Assembly (NCBI GenBank): GCA_035575095.1
Contig: DATLYF010000090.1
Coordinates: forward strand, 1-6,966
Direction of reading: 5' to 3'
Length of the DNA: 6,966 nt
From: DATLYF01 sp035575095
Lineage (GTDB): Bacteria; Pseudomonadota; Gammaproteobacteria; Competibacterales; Competibacteraceae
Shown in pieces: positions 1 to 6,803 of the stretch (position 1 is the stretch's first letter; the number at the start of each line of letters is the position of its first letter). A program made the translations under genes and the position numbers. The notes below the pieces were generated by a model, which was not told the origin of the DNA, did not search any database, and saw only the letters and a list, made by a program, of their open reading frames with translations.

Positions 1-6
1 CTACAC

Positions 7-12
7 TCTAAT
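7..12 (+). promoter_or_regulatory. fumC: Possible -10 element for fumC
   Basis: TCTAAT matches TATAAT at five of six positions and lies 30 nt before the fumC ATG, which would give a short leader containing the GAGGAG ribosome site. The matching -35 would lie outside the window, so this cannot be tested here. It is a weak call. Confidence 0.25.
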
Positions 13-42
13 AGGCATTTGTCAATCCTTGAGGAGCCCGCC

Positions 43-1434
43 ATGAGCGAAACGCGCACTGAACGCGACACCTTCGGCCCCATCGAGGTCCCCGCCGAAC
101 ATCTGTGGGGCGCTCAGACCCAGCGCTCCTTGCACTATTTCCGCATTTCCACGGAGAAGATGCCGGCCGAGCTGATCCGGGCGCTCGCCCTGGTCAAGCG
201 CGCCGCCGCCGCCGTCAACGGCGAACTCGGCGTACTCGATACGGCCAAGGCCATGGCCATCGTCCAGGCCGCCGACGAGGTGTTGCAAGGCCGTCACGAG
301 GCCGAGTTCCCGCTCTCGGTCTGGCAGACCGGCTCCGGCACCCAGAGCAACATGAACATGAACGAGGTGCTGGCCAACCGCGCCAGCGAGCTCCTCGGCG
401 GAGCGCGCGGCGAGGAGCGGCTGATCCATCCCAACGACGATGTCAACCGCGGCCAGTCCTCCAACGACGTCTTCCCCACCGCCATGCACGTGGCCGCCGT
501 GGAGGCGCTGATGCAACGCCTGCTGCCGGCCCTGGCCACGCTGCGCGATACCCTGGCGGGCAAGGCTCACGACTTCGCCGACATCGTCAAGATCGGCCGC
601 ACCCACCTGCAGGACGCCACCCCGCTGACCTTGGGCCAGGAGTTCTCCGGCTACGTGGCCATGCTGGACAACGGCATGCGCCACATCGAGGCTGCCTTGC
701 CCCATCTGTGCGAGCTGGCCCTGGGCGGCACCGCAGTGGGCACTGGCCTCAACGCCCATCCCGAGTTCGCCGAGCGGGCGGCGGCGGAACTGGCCCGCCT
801 CACTGGCCTGCCTTTCGTCACCGCGCCCAACAAGTTCGAGGCGCTGGCCACCTGTGACGCCCTGGTGCATGCCCACGGCGCCCTCAAAAGCGTGGCAGCG
901 AGCCTGATGAAGATCGCCAACGACGTGCGCTGGCTAGCCTCGGGGCCGCGCTGCGGCATCGGCGAGTTGACCATCCCGGAGAACGAGCCGGGCAGTTCCA
1001 TCATGCCGGGCAAGGTCAATCCCACCCAGTGTGAGGCCTTGACCATGCTGTGCTGCCAGGTCCTGGGCAACGACGTGGCCATCAACCTCGGCGGCAGCCA
1101 GGGCAATTTCGAGCTCAACGTCTACCGGCCCATGGTCATCCACAACTTCCTGCAGTCGGTGCGCCTGCTGGCCGACGGCGCGCGCAGCTTCGACGAGCAC
1201 TGCGCCGCGGGCATCCATCCCAATCGTGCGCGCATCGCTGAGCTGGTAGAGCGCTCGCTGATGCTGGTCACCGCGCTTGCCCCGCACATTGGCTACGACA
1301 AGGCGGCGCAGATCGCCAAGAAAGCGCACAAAGAGGGCACGACGCTGCGCGAGGCGGCGCTGGCGCTGGGCTATGTCACGGCCGAACAGTTCGAGCAGTG
1401 GGTACGGCCAGAGCAGATGGCAGGGGCGCGCTGA
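43..1434 (+). CDS. fumC: Class II fumarate hydratase (fumarase C)
   Basis: This gene encodes a 463-residue enzyme that reversibly hydrates fumarate to L-malate in the TCA cycle. It belongs to the iron-free, oxygen-stable, homotetrameric class II family in the cytoplasm. The fumarase/aspartase signature GSSIMPGKVNP is at residues 317-327, with the catalytic-loop serine at S318 and K324/N326 behind it. GRTHLQDATP places the second catalytic residue at H188. GSGTQSNMN (from 97) and SSNDVFPTAMH (from 139) are the other conserved substrate-site segments. S318 and H188 fall at the same numbers as in E. coli FumC, and the length matches the family. The ATG at 43 is chosen over the in-frame TTG at 19 because GAGGAG (31-36) lies 6 nt upstream. 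The gene converges on the hydrolase gene, with only 26 nt between stops. Identification is firm. Confidence 0.97.
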   Translation: MSETRTERDTFGPIEVPAEHLWGAQTQRSLHYFRISTEKMPAELIRALALVKRAAAAVNGELGVLDTAKAMAIVQAADEVLQGRHEAEFPLSVWQTGSGTQSNMNMNEVLANRASELLGGARGEERLIHPNDDVNRGQSSNDVFPTAMHVAAVEALMQRLLPALATLRDTLAGKAHDFADIVKIGRTHLQDATPLTLGQEFSGYVAMLDNGMRHIEAALPHLCELALGGTAVGTGLNAHPEFAERAAAELARLTGLPFVTAPNKFEALATCDALVHAHGALKSVAASLMKIANDVRWLASGPRCGIGELTIPENEPGSSIMPGKVNPTQCEALTMLCCQVLGNDVAINLGGSQGNFELNVYRPMVIHNFLQSVRLLADGARSFDEHCAAGIHPNRARIAELVERSLMLVTALAPHIGYDKAAQIAKKAHKEGTTLREAALALGYVTAEQFEQWVRPEQMAGAR

Positions 1435-1460
1435 GCCGCCCGCACCCGAGCGGCGTGCCA

Positions 1461-2297
1461 CTACCGATCCCCCATCAGGAAGGACTTGATCAACGCGCTC
1501 CGCGCCTGGCGGAGCGTGGCATCGGCATCCATGAAGGGATGGGCGAAATCCGTCGATCTCACAACCTGGGCACCTCTGGCCTGAGCAGTATCGAGCAACT
1601 CTCGCGAGTCCCGCGGCGGAACGACGTTGTCTTGCGCGCCGCTGATGATGAGCAAACCCGACCCATTAGGTGGAAGATTGTTGACGGGATCGTAGCGTTC
1701 AGGGCAGCCGAAAGTGGAAACGCGGCTCGGGCTGGAATCGATCACGGCACGATCATAAGCGACACCCGCGCCGATGACATTCAGCAGGACTATCCCACCG
1801 AACGATATGCCGTACAGCAGCCGTCGGCCCTCGGTCGCTTTGCTCAGCGCCTCGAATAGCTCCCGGTAATCGCTGACGATCGCCTTCAGCCGGCGTTTGC
1901 CTTGCGAGTTGCCATAGCCCCGGTAATCAAAGATGTAAACGTCATATCCCTCGGCTGCGAAAGGGCCAAGATGAGCCAGTAGCTGATCGGCCAGCATCGC
2001 GTTCCCCTGGGCCACCAGAACAAAGCCCTTGGTACCGTCTGCTCTGGCCTTGAGCCTGTATCCTCTCAGCAGACGACCATCCACCGTCTTGTGGGAGATG
2101 GCTTGCGCATTGGCTATACGGCTGGCCGCCCCAGGATTGGGTCTACCCGCTACATTGCTCCAGAGCGCAAACGCGAGTGGCTCCTTGAACAAGCCGCAAA
2201 CGGCTTCCTCCAGATCATTGGCAGGATTCTTGTCCATAGGGTCAGGCAAGAAGGCAGAAGCCATCGTGACGAGCAACAGGTGACGGAGAGTACGCAC
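1461..2297 (-). CDS. Alpha/beta hydrolase (serine hydrolase, S33/BEM46-like)
   Basis: The 278-residue product has the alpha/beta-hydrolase layout. A strand and oxyanion region sits near 91-100 (GFVLVAQGNA), followed by DYRGYGNS at 124-131. The nucleophile elbow GISFG is at 163-167 (S165), a likely acid is D223 in SGAQDNVVPP, and a likely base is H253 in FAHPF. The complete triad argues for an active esterase, lipase or peptidase-type enzyme; the substrate is unknown. The N-terminus (MRTLRHLLLVTMASAFLP) is short and hydrophobic after two arginines, so it may be a signal peptide with cleavage near ASA at 13-15. The start is a GTG at 2297, preceded by a purine-rich stretch; ATG codons at residues 12 and 21 are alternatives that would remove the export signal. 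It is the last gene of the leftward block, 45 nt after the flavoprotein gene. Its base composition looks lower in GC than fumC. Confidence 0.85.
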   Translation of the reverse strand: MRTLRHLLLVTMASAFLPDPMDKNPANDLEEAVCGLFKEPLAFALWSNVAGRPNPGAASRIANAQAISHKTVDGRLLRGYRLKARADGTKGFVLVAQGNAMLADQLLAHLGPFAAEGYDVYIFDYRGYGNSQGKRRLKAIVSDYRELFEALSKATEGRRLLYGISFGGIVLLNVIGAGVAYDRAVIDSSPSRVSTFGCPERYDPVNNLPPNGSGLLIISGAQDNVVPPRDSRELLDTAQARGAQVVRSTDFAHPFMDADATLRQARSALIKSFLMGDR

Positions 2298-2342
2298 AAT
2301 CCCTGCTCCCGGTGCGGCAGCGCCGCTATATACCCGACATAC

Positions 2343-2930
2343 CTAGCGACCTCGAGAGCCCAGATCGCGCATCTTGGCAAGCCATTTCTGACGTTTGGAG
2401 TCGTCGCTGGCTTCGATCATTCCGATCAGGCTCTCCTTGATCGGCCCGATGCCGGAGAGGCCGAGGATGTTGCGCTTCAGGCTTTTCAGGCTGTGGGCGC
2501 GAAAGTACCAGCGATAGATGAATGCTGGCATGCCCATGGTGACGACGATGCGGGCGGTCTTTCCAGCAAGGAGTTTCTTTGGCATCTTGCCCGCCTGCGG
2601 CTTGCCGATGGCAAATCCCGGCCGAAAGACCTGTTCCAGGAATGCTTTCAAAAGCGCCGGCATCGTGCCGAGCCAGAGGGGATAGAAGATCACCAGGTGC
2701 TCGGCCCAGGCGATCGCATCCTGAGCCTGTCGAATCGTATCCGGGGGCGTTCCCTGCTCAAAGTCCTCCTTGCTCCGCAATAGCGGGAAATCGAGTCTCG
2801 CCACCTCGATGACGTTGAGCTCGTGCCCTGCTGCTTCGGCGCCTTGCGCGTAGGCGGCCGCAAGCGCATGCCCGAAGCGGTTACCTCGCGAGTCTGGGTG
2901 GCCCTGGATGATCACGATATGTCTAGCCAT
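2343..2930 (-). CDS. NAD(P)H dehydrogenase (quinone)-like flavodoxin-fold protein
   Basis: The 195-residue protein fits the Flavodoxin_2 family (NQO1, MdaB and Kef-ancillary relatives). These are FMN/FAD proteins that reduce quinones or other electrophiles with NAD(P)H in the cytoplasm. The first strand HIVIIQGHPDS (4-14) carries the family GHP/S phosphate-binding loop. FYPLWLGTMPALLKAF (82-97) is the conserved P-x-W-x-x-x-P-A-x-L-K flavin/dimer segment, followed by EQVFRPGFA (99-107). TMGMPAF (131-137) occupies the second flavin loop. The ATG at 2930 overlaps the end of the HNH gene by 8 nt (TAG at 2925-2923), so translational coupling is likely; an AAGGAC lies 13 nt upstream. Modulator of drug activity, a KefF-like regulator, or a quinone reductase are all possible; no kef gene is visible here. 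The family call is firm, the substrate is not known. Confidence 0.88.
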   Translation of the reverse strand: MARHIVIIQGHPDSRGNRFGHALAAAYAQGAEAAGHELNVIEVARLDFPLLRSKEDFEQGTPPDTIRQAQDAIAWAEHLVIFYPLWLGTMPALLKAFLEQVFRPGFAIGKPQAGKMPKKLLAGKTARIVVTMGMPAFIYRWYFRAHSLKSLKRNILGLSGIGPIKESLIGMIEASDDSKRQKWLAKMRDLGSRGR

Positions 2931-3318
2931 TGCGCGATTCTTTGTCCTTCAACAAGTCCTTGAGCTCGGCGAACGGCCTGTAGGTGGCGTGCGACTCTTG
3001 CTCACCACCAGGCCGCGCCTCACGATTGCCGACGGCATCCAGATAGCGCGAATGCTCATTTTCGTGACAGTAAACGCACAGCAGCTCCCAATTGCTGCCA
3101 TCGGGCGGATTGTTGTCGTGATCATGGTCCTTGTGGTGCACCGTGAGCAAATGAAGATTCGCGCGGCTAAATTCGCGTCCGCATCGCGCACAGATCCAGG
3201 GGTAGATCTTGAGCGCTTGCTCCCGATACGTCTTCTCCCGCAGCTCCCGGTTGCGCCGGGCCTCGGCAACGATGCGCTCCAGCCTCTCGCTGCCTGATCG
3301 CGTCTTGTTCGACGGCAT
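2923..3318 (-). CDS. yajD: YajD-like HNH endonuclease-domain protein
   Basis: This is a 131-residue protein built around an HNH (beta-beta-alpha metal) nuclease fold. Residues 1-35 are basic and probably helical. ALKIYPWICARCGREF (35-50) holds the first zinc-type pair C43/C46. TVHHKDHDHDNNPPDGSNWELLC then runs through H61/H62 and N76 to C81, and C84-H85 and H89 complete the second Cys pair and the HNH triad. From memory, the core closely resembles E. coli YajD (about 115 aa), including the C-terminal FAELKDLL-like tail. The HNH fold predicts divalent-metal-dependent DNA cleavage or nicking, but I know of no established role for YajD. The ATG at 3318 is preferred over one at 3366 because GGAGG (3331-3327) sits 8 nt upstream. 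It lies between the OsmC and flavoprotein genes, overlapping the latter by 8 nt. Confidence 0.88.
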   Translation of the reverse strand: MPSNKTRSGSERLERIVAEARRNRELREKTYREQALKIYPWICARCGREFSRANLHLLTVHHKDHDHDNNPPDGSNWELLCVYCHENEHSRYLDAVGNREARPGGEQESHATYRPFAELKDLLKDKESRNG

Positions 3319-3373
3319 GCGGATATCCTCCAATACGGGGCCAGCTCGGTGAGGGAGAGTCGGCATTTCCCGG

Positions 3374-3907
3374 TCAGCGCGCCGGCGGCTCGCACCCGCG
3401 CGTCGTCGTGGCGTAGGAAATGGCGATCCGCGGCGATGCGCGCAGCGTCTGGTAGACCACGCAGTAGCGCTCCGTCAGCTGGATGAGCTTGGCGACGGTC
3501 TCTGCGCTGGCATCGGTGTCCAGGGCGAAGTGCAAGCGGATGTCGCGAAAGCCCACGGCTGCGTCCCTGGCCACGCCCAGGGTGCCGCGGAAGTCCAGGT
3601 CGCCCTCGGCCGAGACCTCGCCGGCGCGCAGCTCGATGCCGAGCGCCGTCGCCACCGCGCGCAGGGTGACACCGGCGCAGGCCACCAGCGCCTGCAGCAG
3701 CATGTCGCCCGAACAGGCCAGGGTGCCGTCGCCGCCGGTGGCGGGGTGCAGGCCGGCCGTGACCAGCGCCTGGGCGGTCTCGACGTTGCAGGCCACGCTC
3801 TCTCCCAGGCGTCCGCAGGCGCGCAGGGTGATCAGCGCCTTATCCGGATCGGTCCGGTATCGATCCTTGAGGGGGGCCTGGAGCTGACGGAGTTCTTCGG
3901 CGTTCAT
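3374..3907 (-). CDS. OsmC/Ohr-family protein
   Basis: The 177-residue product carries the OsmC-like alpha/beta domain, whose best known members (Ohr, OsmC) reduce organic hydroperoxides through a reactive Cys pair. The two expected cysteines are present: C77 in LVACAGVTLRAVA on the long central helix, and C149 in ERYCVVYQTL. The protein is about 35-40 residues longer than classical Ohr/OsmC (about 140 aa). The extra part is an N-terminal segment leading into HPATGGDGTLACSGDMLLQA (54-73), a substitute for the usual start of the domain. It therefore belongs to a divergent OsmC subgroup, and peroxidase activity is likely but not certain. The ATG at 3907 is chosen over one at 3973 because GGAGG (3917-3913) lies 5 nt upstream. 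It appears to head a leftward operon, 55 nt before the HNH gene, and is divergent from the Vgb-like gene. Confidence 0.9.
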   Translation of the reverse strand: MNAEELRQLQAPLKDRYRTDPDKALITLRACGRLGESVACNVETAQALVTAGLHPATGGDGTLACSGDMLLQALVACAGVTLRAVATALGIELRAGEVSAEGDLDFRGTLGVARDAAVGFRDIRLHFALDTDASAETVAKLIQLTERYCVVYQTLRASPRIAISYATTTRGCEPPAR

Positions 3908-4024
3908 CAAGGCCTCCGAGGGCTGAACACAACCAATGTATCCAATGGTAGATCGGCTGCCCGGGAACTCCATCCCGTCCCCATCGTCGCAACCGGCATG
4001 TTGCTCCGATCCGGAGGTCCCGTC
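3908..4024. promoter_or_regulatory. Divergent intergenic region (OsmC gene / Vgb-like gene)
   Basis: This 117-nt gap separates two divergent start codons and must hold the control signals for both unless transcription reads through. GGAGG ribosome sites are clear on both sides (3913-3917 on the minus strand, 4013-4017 on the plus strand). A CCAATG hexamer occurs twice in quick succession near 3933-3947. I see no convincing paired -35/-10 for either direction; a TACATT on the minus strand in the same area is only a weak -10. I see no clear OhrR-type inverted repeat. Confidence 0.4.
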
Positions 4025-4981
4025 ATGTTCGCCCGAGCGCTCCTTGCCTTCGCCGCATTACTCTGTTCCGCCCTCACCTTGGCGGCTCCCCAGGTCCAGG
4101 TCTACGAAGTCCCGGCCGGCGCCCGCCCCCACGACGTCGCTCCCGCCCCCGACGGTAAGGTCTGGTACACCGCCCAGGGCCAGGGGGCGCTGGGCATTCT
4201 CGATCCGGCCAGCGGCCAGGTGCGGCAGGTGCCGCTGGGCAAGGGCTCCTCGCCCCACGGGGTGATCGCCGGACCGGACGGCGCCGCCTGGATCACCGAC
4301 AGCGGCCAGAACGCCATCGTCCGCTACGATCCGCAGACGGAAAGGGTAGACGTATGGAAGCTGCCCGGCGGCTATGTCAACCTCAACACGGCCGCCTTCG
4401 ACGGCGACGGCATCCTCTGGTTCACCGGCCAGAGCGGGGTTTACGGCCGGCTCGATCCGAAGAGCGGCGCGCTGAAGGTGTTCGACGCCCCACGCGGGCG
4501 CGGCCCCTACGGCATCACCGCCACGCCGTCCGGCGAGATCTACTATGCCTCCCTGGCCGGCAGCCACATCGCCCACATCGACCGCAAGAGCGGGCAGGCG
4601 CGGGTGATCGAGCCGCCCACGCCCAACCAGGGAGCGCGCCGGGTGTGGTCGGATAGCCGCGGCAACATCTGGGTGAGCGAGTGGAACAGCGGCCAGCTCA
4701 GCCGCTACACGCCGGCCACCAACGCCTGGAAGAGCTGGCGCTTGCCGGGAGATAAGCCTCGCGCCTACGCGGTATACGTGGATGCGCGCGACACCGTCTG
4801 GGTCAGCGATTTCGGCGCCAATGCGGTGCTCGCCTTCGATCCGCAGAGCGAGACCTTCACCGCCTATCCCGGCAGCGGGGCGGGGGCCGACGTGCGCCAG
4901 ATCCTCGGCCGCCCGGGCGAGGTGTGGCTGCCGGAGTCGGGGCGGGACCGGTTGATGGTGATCCGCTACCAAACCCATTGA
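4025..4981 (+). CDS. Exported beta-propeller, virginiamycin B lyase (Vgb)-like
   Basis: The 318-residue protein starts with a signal peptide (positive R4, hydrophobic 5-19, likely cut after LA at 19-20), so it is predicted to be periplasmic. The remainder is seven repeats of the type (P)xGI/V-x-x-x-PDG-x-I/V-W-F/V-T-x, followed by D/S-x-I-x-R-x-D-P. The repeats begin near residues 35, 76, 120, 160, 205, 246 and 288, which fits a seven-bladed propeller of the Vgb/streptogramin-lyase-like group (COG4257 type). True Vgb enzymes linearise type B streptogramins using C-terminal His and Glu residues. Here the last blade reads ADVRQILGRPGEVWLPES (288-305): a Glu is present (E304), but the His I would expect in that blade is not obvious, so an antibiotic-lyase role is doubtful. 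GGAGG (4013-4017) lies 7 nt before the ATG. The reading frame stays open far upstream, antisense to the OsmC gene, but the signal peptide and ribosome site fix this start. Confidence 0.85.
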   Translation: MFARALLAFAALLCSALTLAAPQVQVYEVPAGARPHDVAPAPDGKVWYTAQGQGALGILDPASGQVRQVPLGKGSSPHGVIAGPDGAAWITDSGQNAIVRYDPQTERVDVWKLPGGYVNLNTAAFDGDGILWFTGQSGVYGRLDPKSGALKVFDAPRGRGPYGITATPSGEIYYASLAGSHIAHIDRKSGQARVIEPPTPNQGARRVWSDSRGNIWVSEWNSGQLSRYTPATNAWKSWRLPGDKPRAYAVYVDARDTVWVSDFGANAVLAFDPQSETFTAYPGSGAGADVRQILGRPGEVWLPESGRDRLMVIRYQTH

Positions 4982-5051
4982 TGGGCGGCATCTCTGCGGC
5001 GGCGCGCGCGCCTTCACCCGATGGCAAATGACCGCAAGGCGTTCTGCTTCC

Positions 5052-5060
5052 TGGTAGAAT
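5052..5060 (+). promoter_or_regulatory. Candidate extended -10 promoter for the class I fumarase
   Basis: TGGTAGAAT combines a TGn extension (5052-5054) with TAGAAT (five of six to TATAAT), 51 nt before the fumarase ATG. No good -35 lies 16-18 nt upstream, as is tolerated for extended -10 promoters. It would let the fumarase be expressed independently of the Vgb-like gene that ends 130 nt upstream of the start. Confidence 0.45.
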
Positions 5061-5111
5061 GCCGCGTTGCAGCACACCATTCCTACAAGCGAGTCCCGGA
5101 GAGCGCGCCCC

Positions 5112-6626
5112 ATGACCGTCATCCGCCAAGACGACTTCATCCAGAGCATCGCCGACGCCCTGCAGTACATCTCCTACTACCATCCCAAGGACTACATCGA
5201 TGCCCTAGCCAGGGCCTACGAGCTGGAGCAATCGCCGGCGGCCAAGGACGCCATGGCCCAGATCCTGATCAACTCGCGCCTGTGTGCCGAGGGTCATCGC
5301 CCCATCTGCCAGGACACCGGCATCGTCACCGTCATCCTCAAGGTGGGCATGAACGTGCGCTGGGATGCGACCATGAGCGTCGAGGACATGGTCAACGAGG
5401 GCGTGCGCCGCGCCTATCTGCATCCGGACAACAAGCTGCGCGCCTCCATCCTGGCCGACCCGGCCGGCGCCCGTAAGAACACTCGGGACAACACGCCGGC
5501 GGTGATCCACTACGAGCTGGTAGCCGGCAACGAGGTCGAGGTGCACGTGGCGGCCAAGGGCGGCGGCTCGGAGAACAAATCCAAGTTCGTCATGCTCAAT
5601 CCCTCCGATAGCATCGTCGATTGGGTGCTGAAGACCGTGCCCACCATGGGCGCTGGCTGGTGCCCGCCGGGCATGCTCGGCATCGGCATCGGCGGCACCG
5701 CCGAGAAGGCCATGATGATGGCCAAGCAAGCCCTGATGGAGCCCATCGACATTCAGGAGCTGATCCAGCGCGGTCCGCAGAACCGGGTGGAGGAACTGCG
5801 CATCGAGCTCTACGAGAAGGTCAATGCGCTCGGCATCGGCGCCCAGGGCCTCGGCGGGCTGACCACGGTGCTGGACGTCAAGATCAAGGACTACCCGACC
5901 CACGCCGCCTCGCTGCCGGTGGCTATGATCCCCAACTGCGCCGCCACCCGTCACGCCCATTTCGTGCTCGATGGCAGCGGCCCGGCCGAACTGCCGGCGC
6001 CCCGGCTGGAGGACTGGCCGGCCATCACCTACGACGCCTCCAAGGGCCGGCGCGTCAACCTCGATACCGTCACCCGCGAAGAGGTGGCGAGCTGGAAACC
6101 GGGCGAGGTGCTGCTGCTCAACGGCAAGCTGCTCACCGGCCGCGACGCCGCGCACAAGCGCATGGTCGACATGCTCGACCGCGGCGAGCGGCTGCCGGTG
6201 GACTTCACCAACCGCTTCATCTACTACGTCGGCCCGGTCGACCCCGTGCGCGACGAGGTGGTCGGCCCGGCCGGCCCCACCACCGCCACGCGCATGGACA
6301 AGTTCACCCGGCAGATGCTGGAGCAGACCGGCCTGCTCGGCATGGTCGGCAAGGCCGAGCGCGGCCCTGCAGCCATCGCGGCGATCCGTGACAACAAGGC
6401 GGTGTACCTGATGGCGGTGGGCGGCGCCGCCTACCTGGTGTCCAAGGCTATCCGCAAAGCCCGCGTGCTGGCCTTCGAGGACCTGGGCATGGAGGCCATC
6501 TACGAGTTCGAGGTCGCGGACATGCCGGTGACCGTGGCGGTGGACGTCAATGGCGAAGCGGTGCACACCATCGGACCCAGGGAATGGCGGGTGAAGATCG
6601 GCAAGCTGCCGGTGGTGGAGGCTTGA
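5112..6626 (+). CDS. Class I fumarate hydratase, 4Fe-4S (FumA/FumB type)
   Basis: The 504-residue enzyme catalyses the same fumarate/malate hydration as FumC but with an oxygen-labile 4Fe-4S cluster in an unrelated fold. The three cluster cysteines are visible: C66 in RPICQDTG, C184 in GWCPPGMLGIGIGG and C276 in PNCAATRHAHF. The alpha domain covers roughly residues 10-285. The beta domain (from about 325) includes GEVLLLNGKLLTGRDAAHKRM (331-351), YYVGPVDP (371-378) and GPAGPTTATRMDKFT (385-399), all typical of class I enzymes. The length is close to single-chain proteobacterial class I fumarases and shorter than E. coli FumA (548 aa). The ATG at 5112 is chosen because GGAGAG (5098-5103) lies 8 nt upstream; an in-frame ATG at 5067 lacks such a site. 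It follows the Vgb-like gene and precedes a strong hairpin. Tartrate dehydratase is related, but the fused alpha-beta chain and motifs favour fumarase. Confidence 0.95.
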   Translation: MTVIRQDDFIQSIADALQYISYYHPKDYIDALARAYELEQSPAAKDAMAQILINSRLCAEGHRPICQDTGIVTVILKVGMNVRWDATMSVEDMVNEGVRRAYLHPDNKLRASILADPAGARKNTRDNTPAVIHYELVAGNEVEVHVAAKGGGSENKSKFVMLNPSDSIVDWVLKTVPTMGAGWCPPGMLGIGIGGTAEKAMMMAKQALMEPIDIQELIQRGPQNRVEELRIELYEKVNALGIGAQGLGGLTTVLDVKIKDYPTHAASLPVAMIPNCAATRHAHFVLDGSGPAELPAPRLEDWPAITYDASKGRRVNLDTVTREEVASWKPGEVLLLNGKLLTGRDAAHKRMVDMLDRGERLPVDFTNRFIYYVGPVDPVRDEVVGPAGPTTATRMDKFTRQMLEQTGLLGMVGKAERGPAAIAAIRDNKAVYLMAVGGAAYLVSKAIRKARVLAFEDLGMEAIYEFEVADMPVTVAVDVNGEAVHTIGPREWRVKIGKLPVVEA

Positions 6627-6633
6627 GCCCATG

Positions 6634-6663
6634 GCCCCCTCTCCCGTATGCGGGAGAGGGGGC
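6634..6663 (+). terminator. Strong hairpin after the class I fumarase
   Basis: A perfect 13-bp inverted repeat (6634-6646 with 6651-6663) encloses a TATG loop, starting 7 nt after the fumarase stop. The stem is almost all G/C and is followed by CTCTTCTCC-like sequence rather than a T run. It may be an imperfect intrinsic terminator or a 3'-end stabilising hairpin. CCCTCTCCC/GGGAGAGGG stems also occur as dispersed intergenic repeats in many proteobacteria, so a repeat element is an alternative. Confidence 0.65.
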
Positions 6664-6803
6664 TCTTCTCCGATGAGACGAGAGCCGAGGACTTGACAAG
6701 CCATGCGCGGCACGGCCTCATCACACACGGCCGGCCGCTCGGTCACGCCCAAGCAGCAAAAGCACAGCCGGCGCCCGCATCGCTTCGTAGCAGGAGTCCA
6801 ACA
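6664..6803 (+). promoter_or_regulatory. Intergenic region with possible promoter of the downstream gene
   Basis: A perfect TTGACA is at 6693-6698, but the hexamer 17 nt downstream (6716-6721, CCTCAT) matches the -10 consensus at only three positions, so the promoter is tentative. AGGAG (6792-6796) is a good ribosome site 7 nt before the ATG at 6804. The rest shows no ORF or RNA gene that I can recognise. Confidence 0.3.

Noticed and set aside
22..876. 284-codon open frame antisense to fumC
   Set aside because: It is low-complexity shadow sequence opposite a firmly identified enzyme.
1435..1460. Possible terminator between the convergent fumC and hydrolase stops
   Set aside because: Only a 5-bp GCCGC/GCGGC pairing with a 10-nt loop and no T run was found.
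2091..2783. Plus-strand open frame across the hydrolase/flavoprotein junction
   Set aside because: Both minus-strand genes have intact family motifs, and this frame has none.
3933..3947. CCAATG direct repeat as a regulator operator
   Set aside because: Two short hexamers without symmetry or a matching known site are not enough to call an operator.
3530..4024. Open frame extending the Vgb-like gene 165 codons upstream
   Set aside because: It runs antisense through the OsmC gene; the signal peptide and GGAGG at 4013-4017 place the true start at 4025.
5001..5012. GGCGCGCGCGCC palindrome after the Vgb-like gene
   Set aside because: It is a perfect palindrome but has no loop or T tract for a terminator, and such GC alternation is expected by chance in GC-rich DNA.
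4058..5170. 370-codon open frame antisense to the Vgb-like gene
   Set aside because: It shows no motif and overlaps a well-supported gene; it is a by-product of high GC.
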